From contig JAZQNP010000076.1 of assembly GCA_045627405.1 (NCBI GenBank), positions 1-27,397 of the forward strand: 27,397 nucleotides of DNA, read 5' to 3'. The notes below the pieces were generated by a model, which saw only the letters and a list, made by a program, of their open reading frames with translations, was not told the origin of the DNA and made no database searches. Shown piece by piece: positions 8,579-14,637 of the stretch; position 1 is the first letter of the stretch; each line of letters starts with the position of its first letter. The stretch comes from Firm-04 sp045627405 (GTDB lineage Bacteria > Bacillota > Clostridia > Oscillospirales > Ruminococcaceae). A program made the translations under genes and the position numbers.

Positions 8579-9721
8579 TCAGTCTTTGCCGAGCGGGAAG
8601 ATCAAAGATTCAATCTGTGACTGCATCGCATTGGAATATGCGGTTACTTCTGCAAATCCGCCGTTGCCGTCGGTGCCGGTTGAGGTCCACGGATAAATTC
8701 CCTCCCAGCCGTTTGCATAGAGGTTCTGTGCAGCAGCGGTCAGGTCGATGTGATCCTGCTGAGAGCCGTTTGCCGAGCATTCGCCCATCACATTGGGCTT
8801 TGATGTATCCAGCCCGTACTCCTCCGGCGTCATGGTAAGCGGATTGCCGTACCACCGGATCATCCAGTCATAGAAATGCACAGAATAGAAATCCATCGGT
8901 GCGTCGTCGCCGCCGTAATACTTCATGACCTCATCGCTGATGTAATTGGTTCCGTTGACATCGGAGTTGTTCGGAATATAGCCGATGCCGGTTGTGACGA
9001 GAATCTCACTGTGCTGATGGATGGCAGCAGAGCATTTTGCGAAGAAGGTGAACAGATCTTTCCACGGAAGCTGTCCTTCCTCCTTGTTTTCGTGAATCCA
9101 GTCCGGTTCGTTGCAGAGGTCGATGCTGAACAGATAATCGTTGCTGTCATACCGTTCGGCAAAGGGGATGATATAGTTGTCGATATAGCTTTGTGTGAGA
9201 GCATCATCCTGGATCATTGCGCGGAATTTCTTGTTGTTGCGGTTGCCGTTTTTGCAGCAGTCAAAGGACATCATGGTTGCCATGATGTAGATTTTATGCT
9301 CTGCCGCAATGTACATCAGCTGATTGACGTCATTCCAGAACTGATCGGTCATGCCGGTGACATAGCCGTTTTCATCGAACTGAATGCCGTAATCGCCGGA
9401 GCAAAGAATCCACACGCGGGAAGAATTGATGCCCGCCTCGTGCAGAGCGGCAAAGTGTTCATCCCAGAATTTGTAATCAAATTCTCTGCCGAAATCGTCC
9501 CAGTTGTCCCACGGGGTATTGGTGCCGCACATCCAGATGCGCTGTCCGCCGACCTGAAACTGCCCGTTTGCGACGGTAATTTTCGCGCTGCCGTCGGACT
9601 GAACCAGATCGACAGCGGCAAGTTCTGCGGAGGATTCATTTGCTGCGGAGCTGTTGCCGCAGGCAGTCAGAGTGCCGGACAGGAGCAAGCCTGCCGTCAG
9701 CACGGAAAAGATTTTTTTCAT
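8579..9721 (-). CDS. GH5-type (clan GH-A) glycoside hydrolase, lipoprotein
   Basis: A 380-residue lipoprotein: signal MKKIFSVLTAGLLLSGT, then lipobox LTAC with Cys21 as the lipidated residue. The mature part reads as a (beta/alpha)8 hydrolase. It has the acid/base Glu205 in LCNEPDW, the VHFYDW strand (281-286), the nucleophile Glu314 in VMGECSA and the aromatic YPWTS (343-347). The early FQVGGQRIWMCGTN segment is typical of GH5 mannanase/cellulase-like enzymes. It probably cleaves a beta-linked polysaccharide or oligosaccharide at the cell surface; the substrate cannot be read. The start is ATG 9721, downstream of AGAGGAG and at the signal peptide; the frame is open further to 9829 but that part does not look coding. 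There is no dockerin: a lipid anchor is used instead. Confidence 0.85.
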   Translation of the reverse strand: MKKIFSVLTAGLLLSGTLTACGNSSAANESSAELAAVDLVQSDGSAKITVANGQFQVGGQRIWMCGTNTPWDNWDDFGREFDYKFWDEHFAALHEAGINSSRVWILCSGDYGIQFDENGYVTGMTDQFWNDVNQLMYIAAEHKIYIMATMMSFDCCKNGNRNNKKFRAMIQDDALTQSYIDNYIIPFAERYDSNDYLFSIDLCNEPDWIHENKEEGQLPWKDLFTFFAKCSAAIHQHSEILVTTGIGYIPNNSDVNGTNYISDEVMKYYGGDDAPMDFYSVHFYDWMIRWYGNPLTMTPEEYGLDTSKPNVMGECSANGSQQDHIDLTAAAQNLYANGWEGIYPWTSTGTDGNGGFAEVTAYSNAMQSQIESLIFPLGKD

Positions 9722-9825
9722 GAGATCGGTTGATTCTCCTCTGTATTTGGTTGTAGGGCGTTTGCCTGTGCTTTGCAGTGCCGGATGATCAGAAATACCG
9801 ACAGGAGTGTCAGGATTGCAGCAAT

Positions 9826-10431
9826 TCATGAATCGTATTTTCGCACACGCAGCGGAATGCCGAGTGTATCGGAGAGGGCTTGTGCCGCAGCGATTTCTTC
9901 CGGCGAAATCACATCAACAACCGTAAACATGACTTTGGGGACATATAGCTTGCAGTCGGATGCAAATTGCTGCATGGCTTCAAAGGCGTTGTCCCATTTG
10001 GGGCGCGTGACGGCGAGATATTCTGCTTTCGTGCCGGCATTGAGGCTGACGGAAACCGTGTCGATCAGACCTTCCAGCAGGCGGGCAGTTTTTTTACCGT
10101 GGATCAGATCGGAAAGCCCGTTGGTATTGAGGCGTATGGGCGGACAGTTTGGCAGCGTTTTTGCATATGCCGCGGCTGCGCAGAGCATTTCCAGTGATTC
10201 GGAGGGTTCGCCGTAGCCGCAGAAAACCAGCTCGGTGAATCTGGACAGATCCCATTTTGAGAAAGCATCTTTGATCTCAGCGAAATTCGGCTCATGATCG
10301 AGCCACAGGCTGTCCGAGCCGTATGCGCCGTCGCCGTTCTGCCGGATGCAGAAGGTGCAGGCGCAAGGGCAGCGGTTTGTCAGGTTGACATAGAGATGCT
10401 CCCCGACGGGATAAAGAATCGTCATTGCCAT
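9826..10431 (-). CDS. TatD-associated radical SAM protein
   Basis: A 201-residue radical SAM enzyme. The 4Fe-4S motif CxxxCxxC is at Cys21, Cys25 and Cys28 (NRCPCACTFCIR), followed by FCGYGEP (SAM-binding GGE-like motif), RLNTNG and VSVSLNAGT. These features fit the short radical SAM family usually found next to or fused with TatD-like nucleases; the reaction is unknown and no tatD lies in this window. I set the start at ATG 10431 because AAAGGAG lies seven bases upstream; ATG 10425 is an alternative and the longer reading to 10470 would overlap the preceding gene. It lies 22 bases downstream of the small 'crystallin J1-like' gene, in one operon. Confidence 0.85.
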   Translation of the reverse strand: MAMTILYPVGEHLYVNLTNRCPCACTFCIRQNGDGAYGSDSLWLDHEPNFAEIKDAFSKWDLSRFTELVFCGYGEPSESLEMLCAAAAYAKTLPNCPPIRLNTNGLSDLIHGKKTARLLEGLIDTVSVSLNAGTKAEYLAVTRPKWDNAFEAMQQFASDCKLYVPKVMFTVVDVISPEEIAAAQALSDTLGIPLRVRKYDS

Positions 10432-10453
10432 GTAAAAACTCCTTTGTTCCGTT

Positions 10454-10828
10454 TTACGCAAAAAAGACATCGCTTGCGGTGCGGTTCAGCTCAAACTGTT
10501 CCAGCACTCGGATCTTGCCGATCAGATGCTGATTGAGAATTTCAGTTTCCTCGGCAGGAATCCAGAGTGCGCGGCGATCGGGTTCATCCGCATGCTGCAC
10601 GGGAAACTGCCGGATATAGGAATCCTCGACGAGAAAGCCGATGACGTAAACCGTGCTGCTTTCTGTTTGTTTGTCAATCCGCATGTGCCGGGCGATCTGT
10701 GATGCACCCTCCTGTGAGAGCAGGGCAGTCAGCAGCGGCTGCTCGGCTGAGCGCGGCGGAAACCCGCTGAATTCTTTTGCTTCAAGCGCGGCATATTCAT
10801 CCGCGGAAATCGGGCGGAAAAGTTCCAT
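10454..10828 (-). CDS. Small conserved protein, 'ADP-ribosylation/crystallin J1'-like
   Basis: A 124-residue soluble protein without a signal peptide or membrane segment. The spaced motifs FPPR (residues ~23-26), EQP, QIAR, a Tyr-rich strand, WIPAE and the C-terminal LNQHLIGKIRV resemble a short bacterial family that databases often label 'ADP-ribosylation/crystallin J1'. That label is historical and does not prove ADP-ribose chemistry; I would treat the function as unknown. ATG 10828 is preceded by AAAGGA. It is the third gene of the unit that starts at the promoter at 11786-11814, between the two-helix membrane protein and the radical SAM gene. Confidence 0.7.
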   Translation of the reverse strand: MELFRPISADEYAALEAKEFSGFPPRSAEQPLLTALLSQEGASQIARHMRIDKQTESSTVYVIGFLVEDSYIRQFPVQHADEPDRRALWIPAEETEILNQHLIGKIRVLEQFELNRTASDVFFA

Positions 10829-10843
10829 AGTGTATCCTTTCTT

Positions 10844-11200
10844 TCATGTGTCAGATGTTGTTTTCTGTATACGGCGGGTGTGGATTTCGTCGTACAGACG
10901 GTAGAGCTTCTGTACGGAATTTTCGAGAAAATAGTAGTGTGCGATGTAAGGGACGAGCAGTGCGAGAATCAGAAGCATCAGCGGCAGGAGCAGAATCATT
11001 TCTGCGAGCAGATACACGGCAAGCACGATGAAAAAGCCGAGTGCAAAGAGCATTGTCACAAGAAAGTGGATCAGTCTCTCGTGCTGCATGAACTGTGTCA
11101 TAATGAGATGACGCTTTTCGAGTTCATCATAATCAACAGGCTTGTCACTGCGGAGCAGCTCTTCGAGCCATGCAATATACGAAGTCAGATATTTCCGCAT
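10844..11200 (-). CDS. Two-helix membrane protein of unknown function
   Basis: A 118-residue protein I cannot assign to a family. A charged N-terminal helix (~1-43) is followed by two adjoining hydrophobic segments (about 45-67 and 69-92), separated only by a short Ala-Glu-Met turn that includes an intramembrane-border Glu. A basic amphipathic tail LYRLYDEIHTRRIQK ends it. This predicts a helical hairpin in the membrane with both ends on the cytoplasmic side. The start ATG 11200 has AAAGGAG nine bases upstream. It is 14 bases downstream of the YbjN-like gene. Confidence 0.75.
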   Translation of the reverse strand: MRKYLTSYIAWLEELLRSDKPVDYDELEKRHLIMTQFMQHERLIHFLVTMLFALGFFIVLAVYLLAEMILLLPLMLLILALLVPYIAHYYFLENSVQKLYRLYDEIHTRRIQKTTSDT

Positions 11201-11214
11201 GATGCACGCTCCTT

Positions 11215-11742
11215 TCAGGCATCGGTGATATGTCCTGCTGCATGTTCCTCATCTGCGGCATCTGCTGCAAGAAAATCAGCGAGCGTGAGCGTGCCGTTGT
11301 TCAATGCCTCAAAACGGTCATTGAAGCGGTCGATGGTCTCCGCAGAGACATACATGAGGTAAGAAAACAGAGCTTCACTGAGTGTTGTCTCCATGTAGGA
11401 GGAGGTCAGACGGAAGCGGATTTCACCGGTTTTCGTGTTGAGATCAAAGGAGCCGTCAATGAGTCCGTGGTTTGCAGCGATGACAGCCAAAGCAGCATCC
11501 TGCATATGCTCCTGCGAAATCCGGAACGGCATTGCAGACAGCACGGAGGCGATCTGCTTGTCCGTGCGGAGAATCATATGCAGTGTCATCGGCAGATCGT
11601 TTCCGGTAAAGGAGATGCGGATATGGGTGCGCGCATCGGTTTGTTCCTCGATGCTGTATTTGAGCTTTCTGTGATTGAGCATCGCAATCAGAATTTCGGC
11701 GTTCTGTTCTGTCTGTGCGATGCGAGTCTGATTGAGTTCCAT
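11215..11742 (-). CDS. YbjN-domain-like protein
   Basis: A 175-residue soluble protein. The alternating strand/helix layout fits the YbjN / type III secretion chaperone-like fold: RTHIRISF, a central AVIAANHGLIDGSFDLNTKT helix-turn-strand, then GEIRFRLTSSYMETTLSEALFSYL. YbjN-like proteins are small alpha/beta proteins without a settled biochemical function, proposed as regulators or chaperones. The start is ATG 11742, which has AAAGGAGG upstream; the longer open frame to 12087 runs through the promoter and through the fumarase gene and is not coding. It is the first gene of a promoter-proximal operon. Confidence 0.72.
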   Translation of the reverse strand: MELNQTRIAQTEQNAEILIAMLNHRKLKYSIEEQTDARTHIRISFTGNDLPMTLHMILRTDKQIASVLSAMPFRISQEHMQDAALAVIAANHGLIDGSFDLNTKTGEIRFRLTSSYMETTLSEALFSYLMYVSAETIDRFNDRFEALNNGTLTLADFLAADAADEEHAAGHITDA

Positions 11743-11785
11743 GAAAGAAATTGCCTCCTTTGCGTTTTTGCACTTTTGTGAATAT

Positions 11786-11814
11786 ATTGTATCACAAACC
11801 GCGATGAATGTCAA
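11786..11814 (-). promoter_or_regulatory. Strong sigma-A promoter of the YbjN operon
   Basis: On the minus strand TTGACA (11814-11809) and TACAAT (11791-11786) are separated by 17 bases. Transcription should start near 11780, giving a leader of about 40 bases before ATG 11742. The -35 box is only 24 bases past the stop of the upstream fumarase subunit gene. Confidence 0.88.
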
Positions 11815-11837
11815 GTTTTGTGGTGAATATGCACAAA

Positions 11838-12680
11838 TCAAAGTACAGCACTTGCATGTCTGGTGACATGGCAGCCAATATTGACAGAGACGGGCAGACC
11901 GGCGATATGCGTTGGTGCCTGTTCGATGTTGACAGCGAGTGCCGTGACGGAGCCGCCGAAGCCCTGCGGACCGATGCCGAGGCGGTTGACGGATTCGAGC
12001 ATTTTGGCTTCGAGTTCGGCATAGAGCGGTTTTGCGTTGCGCACGGCAATGTCGCGGCACAGAGCCTTCTTGGCAAGCCATGCACACTGTTCAAAGTCGC
12101 CGCCGATTCCGACGCCGACCACGATCGGCGGGCAGGGGTTGCTGCCTGCTTTGTTGACCGTATCGGTGACAAAACCGATGATGTCATCCTGTGAAGCCGC
12201 GGGCGTGAACATTTTGAGCGCACTCATATTTTCGCTTCCGAATCCCTTGGGGCAGACGTTGATTCTAACCTGATCTCCGCTGACAATATCCAGATGCAGT
12301 ACCGCAGGGGTATTGTTGCCGGTGTTGACGCGTTCAAGCGGATCTCCGACCACAGAGCAGCGCAGATAGCCGTCGAGATAGCCGGCTGCGACCCCCTGGT
12401 TGACCGCATCGCGAAGATCACCGCCGATCAAATGCACATCCTGTCCGACAGACATAAAAACCACTGCCATGCCTGTGTCCTGACAGATCGGCAGGCCGGT
12501 TTCGCGTGCCGCATCCAGATTGGCACAGAGATCGGCAAAGACGCTTTTGCCGGCAGGAGACTGTTCGCGTGTTTCACCCTGCCGGATGCAGGCTTCGAGT
12601 GACTGCGGCAGTACGGAATTTGCCTGAATGCACAGTGTCCGGATCGTATCCCGGACGGTATCGACATGGAGCTCTTTCAT
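11838..12680 (-). CDS. Class I fumarate hydratase (or tartrate dehydratase) alpha subunit, without adjacent beta
   Basis: A 280-residue protein matching the N-terminal/alpha half of iron-sulfur class I fumarases, which hydrate fumarate to malate. The three cluster cysteines are visible: Cys66 in ICQDTG, Cys183 in NPCPP and Cys270 in NIGCH. The substrate-binding KGFGSEN (145-151) and GVGIGGDFEQ (189-198) are intact. L-tartrate dehydratase alpha subunits share this architecture, so the substrate is not certain. The usual partner, a ~180-residue beta subunit, normally lies directly downstream; here the YbjN promoter begins instead. ATG 12680 fits the family start but has a weak ribosome binding site. 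It has its own promoter at 12733-12761. Confidence 0.88.
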   Translation of the reverse strand: MKELHVDTVRDTIRTLCIQANSVLPQSLEACIRQGETREQSPAGKSVFADLCANLDAARETGLPICQDTGMAVVFMSVGQDVHLIGGDLRDAVNQGVAAGYLDGYLRCSVVGDPLERVNTGNNTPAVLHLDIVSGDQVRINVCPKGFGSENMSALKMFTPAASQDDIIGFVTDTVNKAGSNPCPPIVVGVGIGGDFEQCAWLAKKALCRDIAVRNAKPLYAELEAKMLESVNRLGIGPQGFGGSVTALAVNIEQAPTHIAGLPVSVNIGCHVTRHASAVL

Positions 12681-12732
12681 AATGCTGCACCGTTCTTTCC
12701 TATCATTTGCGGAAGCAGCTCCGCTTTTTACA

Positions 12733-12761
12733 AGTATACCATGAATTGCGCAAAAGTGCAA
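12733..12761 (-). promoter_or_regulatory. Promoter of the fumarase alpha gene
   Basis: Minus strand TTGCAC (12761-12756), 17-base spacer, TATACT (12738-12733), with TGG directly before the -10 box (extended -10). The predicted start near 12727 leaves a leader of about 46 bases. Confidence 0.8.
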
Positions 12762-12814
12762 GAGGAAAAGGGAGAAAAGGGAGAAAAGTTTCTCTGTTTC
12801 TCTTTGAATGCGTC

Positions 12815-12843
12815 TTGCATTTCGACAAAAAATGTGCTATAAT
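12815..12843 (+). promoter_or_regulatory. Promoter of the small membrane-protein gene
   Basis: TTGCAT (12815-12820), 17-base spacer, TATAAT (12838-12843). Transcription should start near 12850, about 37 bases before ATG 12887. Together with 12733-12761 it forms a divergent pair whose -35 boxes are about 54 bases apart; a GGAGAAAAG direct repeat lies between them. Confidence 0.82.
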
Positions 12844-12886
12844 ACAAATGGCTTTACAAAGAGATTCAGCGGAGAGGAGAACTGCG

Positions 12887-13399
12887 ATGACTGCGATGGT
12901 TTTGCTGCCGGATTTACAGAATGCTGCGTTACAGCTTGGCAAGTGGCGGTATTTTCTGACGGGCTTGTCCTTTGCAGTGCTGTTCGGGCTGATCTGCCGT
13001 GCAGCCGGAAAGCTGGTCGAACCGTTCGGCAGATGGCGCAGATTTCGCGGCATCTGTACTGCGTGTACCGAAACGGACGGGCAGTATACCGTTTCCGCGT
13101 CTTTTTCGGATGCAAAGCATCTGCATCATACGGTGTCGTTTCGTACAAAGGACGGCACTGCGGCAGGTTTGCGGACGGATGAGACGGTCTCTTTTGCGAT
13201 TCGCACGGAGGTTTTTCTGACAGGAAGCTATGCCGGTGAAGCAGAGAAAGCCGCTGAAAATGACGGGTCTGTTTTGCTCCTGCGCGAACATCGCGCATGG
13301 CTGCGGCATCAGCTGCTGCGGATTTTTCTGCGTGAACTGCTGATCTGCGGCATTGCGCTGGCAATTTTTGTTTATGCGATGAAAGTCTGTTTTCCGTAA
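12887..13399 (+). CDS. Hypothetical membrane protein with two terminal helices
   Basis: A 170-residue protein I do not recognise. A hydrophobic helix at ~22-42 and another at ~145-167 enclose a ~100-residue beta-rich middle (strands around QYTVSASF, HTVSFRTK and TVSFAIRTEVF). The layout resembles DUF3592-like proteins, in which a small beta domain sits between two membrane helices, but I see no diagnostic motif. The start ATG 12887 has GGAGAGGAG at 12871-12879 and lies downstream of the promoter. The frame is open back to 12707, but that part crosses the promoter and is not used. It is 66 bases upstream of the preferred start of the sugar kinase and probably cotranscribed. Confidence 0.7.
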   Translation: MTAMVLLPDLQNAALQLGKWRYFLTGLSFAVLFGLICRAAGKLVEPFGRWRRFRGICTACTETDGQYTVSASFSDAKHLHHTVSFRTKDGTAAGLRTDETVSFAIRTEVFLTGSYAGEAEKAAENDGSVLLLREHRAWLRHQLLRIFLRELLICGIALAIFVYAMKVCFP

Positions 13400-13465
13400 C
13401 GATCACATACAATCTAACGGGGGATTCTTATGAGTACATTTATAACCGCAAGAGGGAGCGTGCCG

Positions 13466-14395
13466 ATGATTGCGACATTTACCGCCAATCCTGCTGTCGA
13501 TTACACGGTCATGCTGGATGCGCCGATGCAGCCGGGAACCGTCAACCGCACTGCGAACGAGCAGGTGACGGCGGGCGGCAAGGGTGTCAATGTGTCGCTG
13601 GTGTTACAGCAGCTCGGTTTGTCCACAACGGTCTACGGTTTTCTTGCCGGTGCGACCGGCTCGATGATTGCAGAGCGGATTCAGCGTACACAGATCCAGA
13701 CGGACTGGATCACCGTGCCGAACCAGATGAACCGGATTAACCTGAAAATCCGTTCCGAGGGCAGCGTGACTGAGGTGAACGGCAGGGGTGTGTTTGTCAC
13801 AAATACGGAGACGGATCAGCTCCTGCAAAAGCTGCAAAAATACGGCGAAGGGGATTACATTGTTCTCGCGGGCAGCATTCCTGCGGGCGCAGCTTCAACA
13901 TATCTTGCGGACATTATGACTGCGCTGGCGGGCAAGGGCATTCACTTTGCCGTGGATGCCGCAGGTGAGCCGCTGACGGCAGCGATTGCCTGCAAGCCGT
14001 TTGTGATCAAGCCGAATCTGCCGGAGGTCTGCGCGCTGTTTGACTGTGAGATTGAGACATGGTGGGACGCGCTGCCGTACGGCAGAAAGCTGGTCGAAAT
14101 GGGTGCAGAGAATGTCCTGCTCTCGCTGGGCGGAGACGGTGCGCTGCTGTTTACATCGGAGGAGCGTGTCTGGCATTTGTCCGCGCCGCACGGAACGGTC
14201 AGAAATGCGGTCGGTTCCGGTGATTCAATGCTCGGCGGATTTCTCGCGGCATGTGCGCAGGGGCAAAGCCTGACCGAAGCCCTGCGCATGGGCGTTGCAG
14301 CCGGTTCTGCGACGGCGTTCAGCGAATGGATTGCAGACCGCCCGCAGATCGAAGCACTGCTGCGGGAACTGCCGCAGCCGACAGAGCTGATCTGA
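13466..14395 (+). CDS. fruK: 1-phosphofructokinase-type PfkB-family sugar kinase
   Basis: About 309 residues of the PfkB/ribokinase family, hexose-phosphate branch (1-phosphofructokinase, with tagatose-6-phosphate kinase as the alternative). Visible motifs are the N-terminal IATFTANPAVDYTV, GGKGVNVS (37-44), NLKIRSEGSVTEVNGRG, the GSIPAG loop, IKPNLPE and the ATP/anion-hole motif VGSGDSMLGGF with catalytic Asp253. It would phosphorylate fructose 1-phosphate to the 1,6-bisphosphate. ATG 13466 has GAGGGAG upstream and matches the family N-terminus. ATG 13430 has GGGGG upstream and would add twelve residues, so the start is ambiguous. No fructose PTS or DeoR regulator lies next to it, unlike most fruK genes. 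Confidence 0.86.
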   Translation: MIATFTANPAVDYTVMLDAPMQPGTVNRTANEQVTAGGKGVNVSLVLQQLGLSTTVYGFLAGATGSMIAERIQRTQIQTDWITVPNQMNRINLKIRSEGSVTEVNGRGVFVTNTETDQLLQKLQKYGEGDYIVLAGSIPAGAASTYLADIMTALAGKGIHFAVDAAGEPLTAAIACKPFVIKPNLPEVCALFDCEIETWWDALPYGRKLVEMGAENVLLSLGGDGALLFTSEERVWHLSAPHGTVRNAVGSGDSMLGGFLAACAQGQSLTEALRMGVAAGSATAFSEWIADRPQIEALLRELPQPTELI

Positions 14396-14442
14396 TTTTT
14401 TTGAATCTGTCTGTTTCATTTCCGCAAAAACTGCATATACTA

Positions 14443-14621
14443 GCATCAAGCGACAATGACGCTCCGCATCGGACGGGAAGTGGCTTGATGCCCGAAGAAC
14501 AGCTCCCGCGCCGGGGGCTGTTTGTTTTCGCTTTGGAGATACCGGCGCACTGCGGTATGATGCTGCGGTGCGCCGCATGGAAAGAAAAAACCTGAACCGC
14601 AGGACGCGGCTCAGGTTTTTT
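14443..14621 (+). ncRNA. Candidate structured RNA or structured 3' UTR after fruK
   Basis: Between the converging fruK and GT39 genes lie four hairpins in a row: GCATCAAGC 14443-14451 with 14483-14491, enclosing TCCG/CGGA at 14463-14473; 14498-14507 with 14513-14522 (10 bp, then TTTGTTTT); 14543-14553 with 14565-14575 (11 bp); and the terminator at 14589-14621. I cannot match it to tmRNA, 6S, SRP, RNase P or a riboswitch I know. The second hairpin alone could be the fruK terminator. A TATACT at 14436-14441 is too close to the first stem to be a clean promoter, so it may instead be part of the fruK transcript. No convincing coding frame covers the region. Confidence 0.35.
14589..14621. terminator. 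Bidirectional Rho-independent terminator
   Basis: A 12-bp stem with one mismatch (14589-14600 with 14606-14617, loop AGGAC) is followed on the + strand by a T-run (14616-14621). On the minus strand it is followed by TTTTTTCTTT (complement of 14581-14590). It ends transcription from fruK or the candidate RNA and from the GT39 gene, which stops at 14638. Confidence 0.88.
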
Positions 14622-14637
14622 GCAGGTTCAGTTTCAG

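Noticed and set aside
8876..9733. 285-codon + strand frame antisense to the GH5 gene
   Set aside because: The GH5 signal peptide, lipobox and catalytic residues lie on the minus strand; nothing supports the + frame.
11743..12087. N-terminal extension of the YbjN-like protein to 12087
   Set aside because: It passes through a strong promoter and the fumarase gene; a good ribosome binding site lies directly before ATG 11742.
12764..12815. GGAGAAAAG direct repeat and GAGAAA/TTTCTC inverted repeat between divergent promoters
   Set aside because: The copies are too short and low in complexity to claim an operator.
14414..14441. Possible promoter (TTTCAT, 16 bases, TATACT) for the candidate RNA
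   Set aside because: The -35 box is poor, and the implied start falls inside the first stem, so it does not explain the structure.
14251..14595. + strand frame covering the end of fruK and the hairpin region
   Set aside because: It overlaps fruK out of frame, and its second half is made of inverted repeats; it shows no protein-like character.
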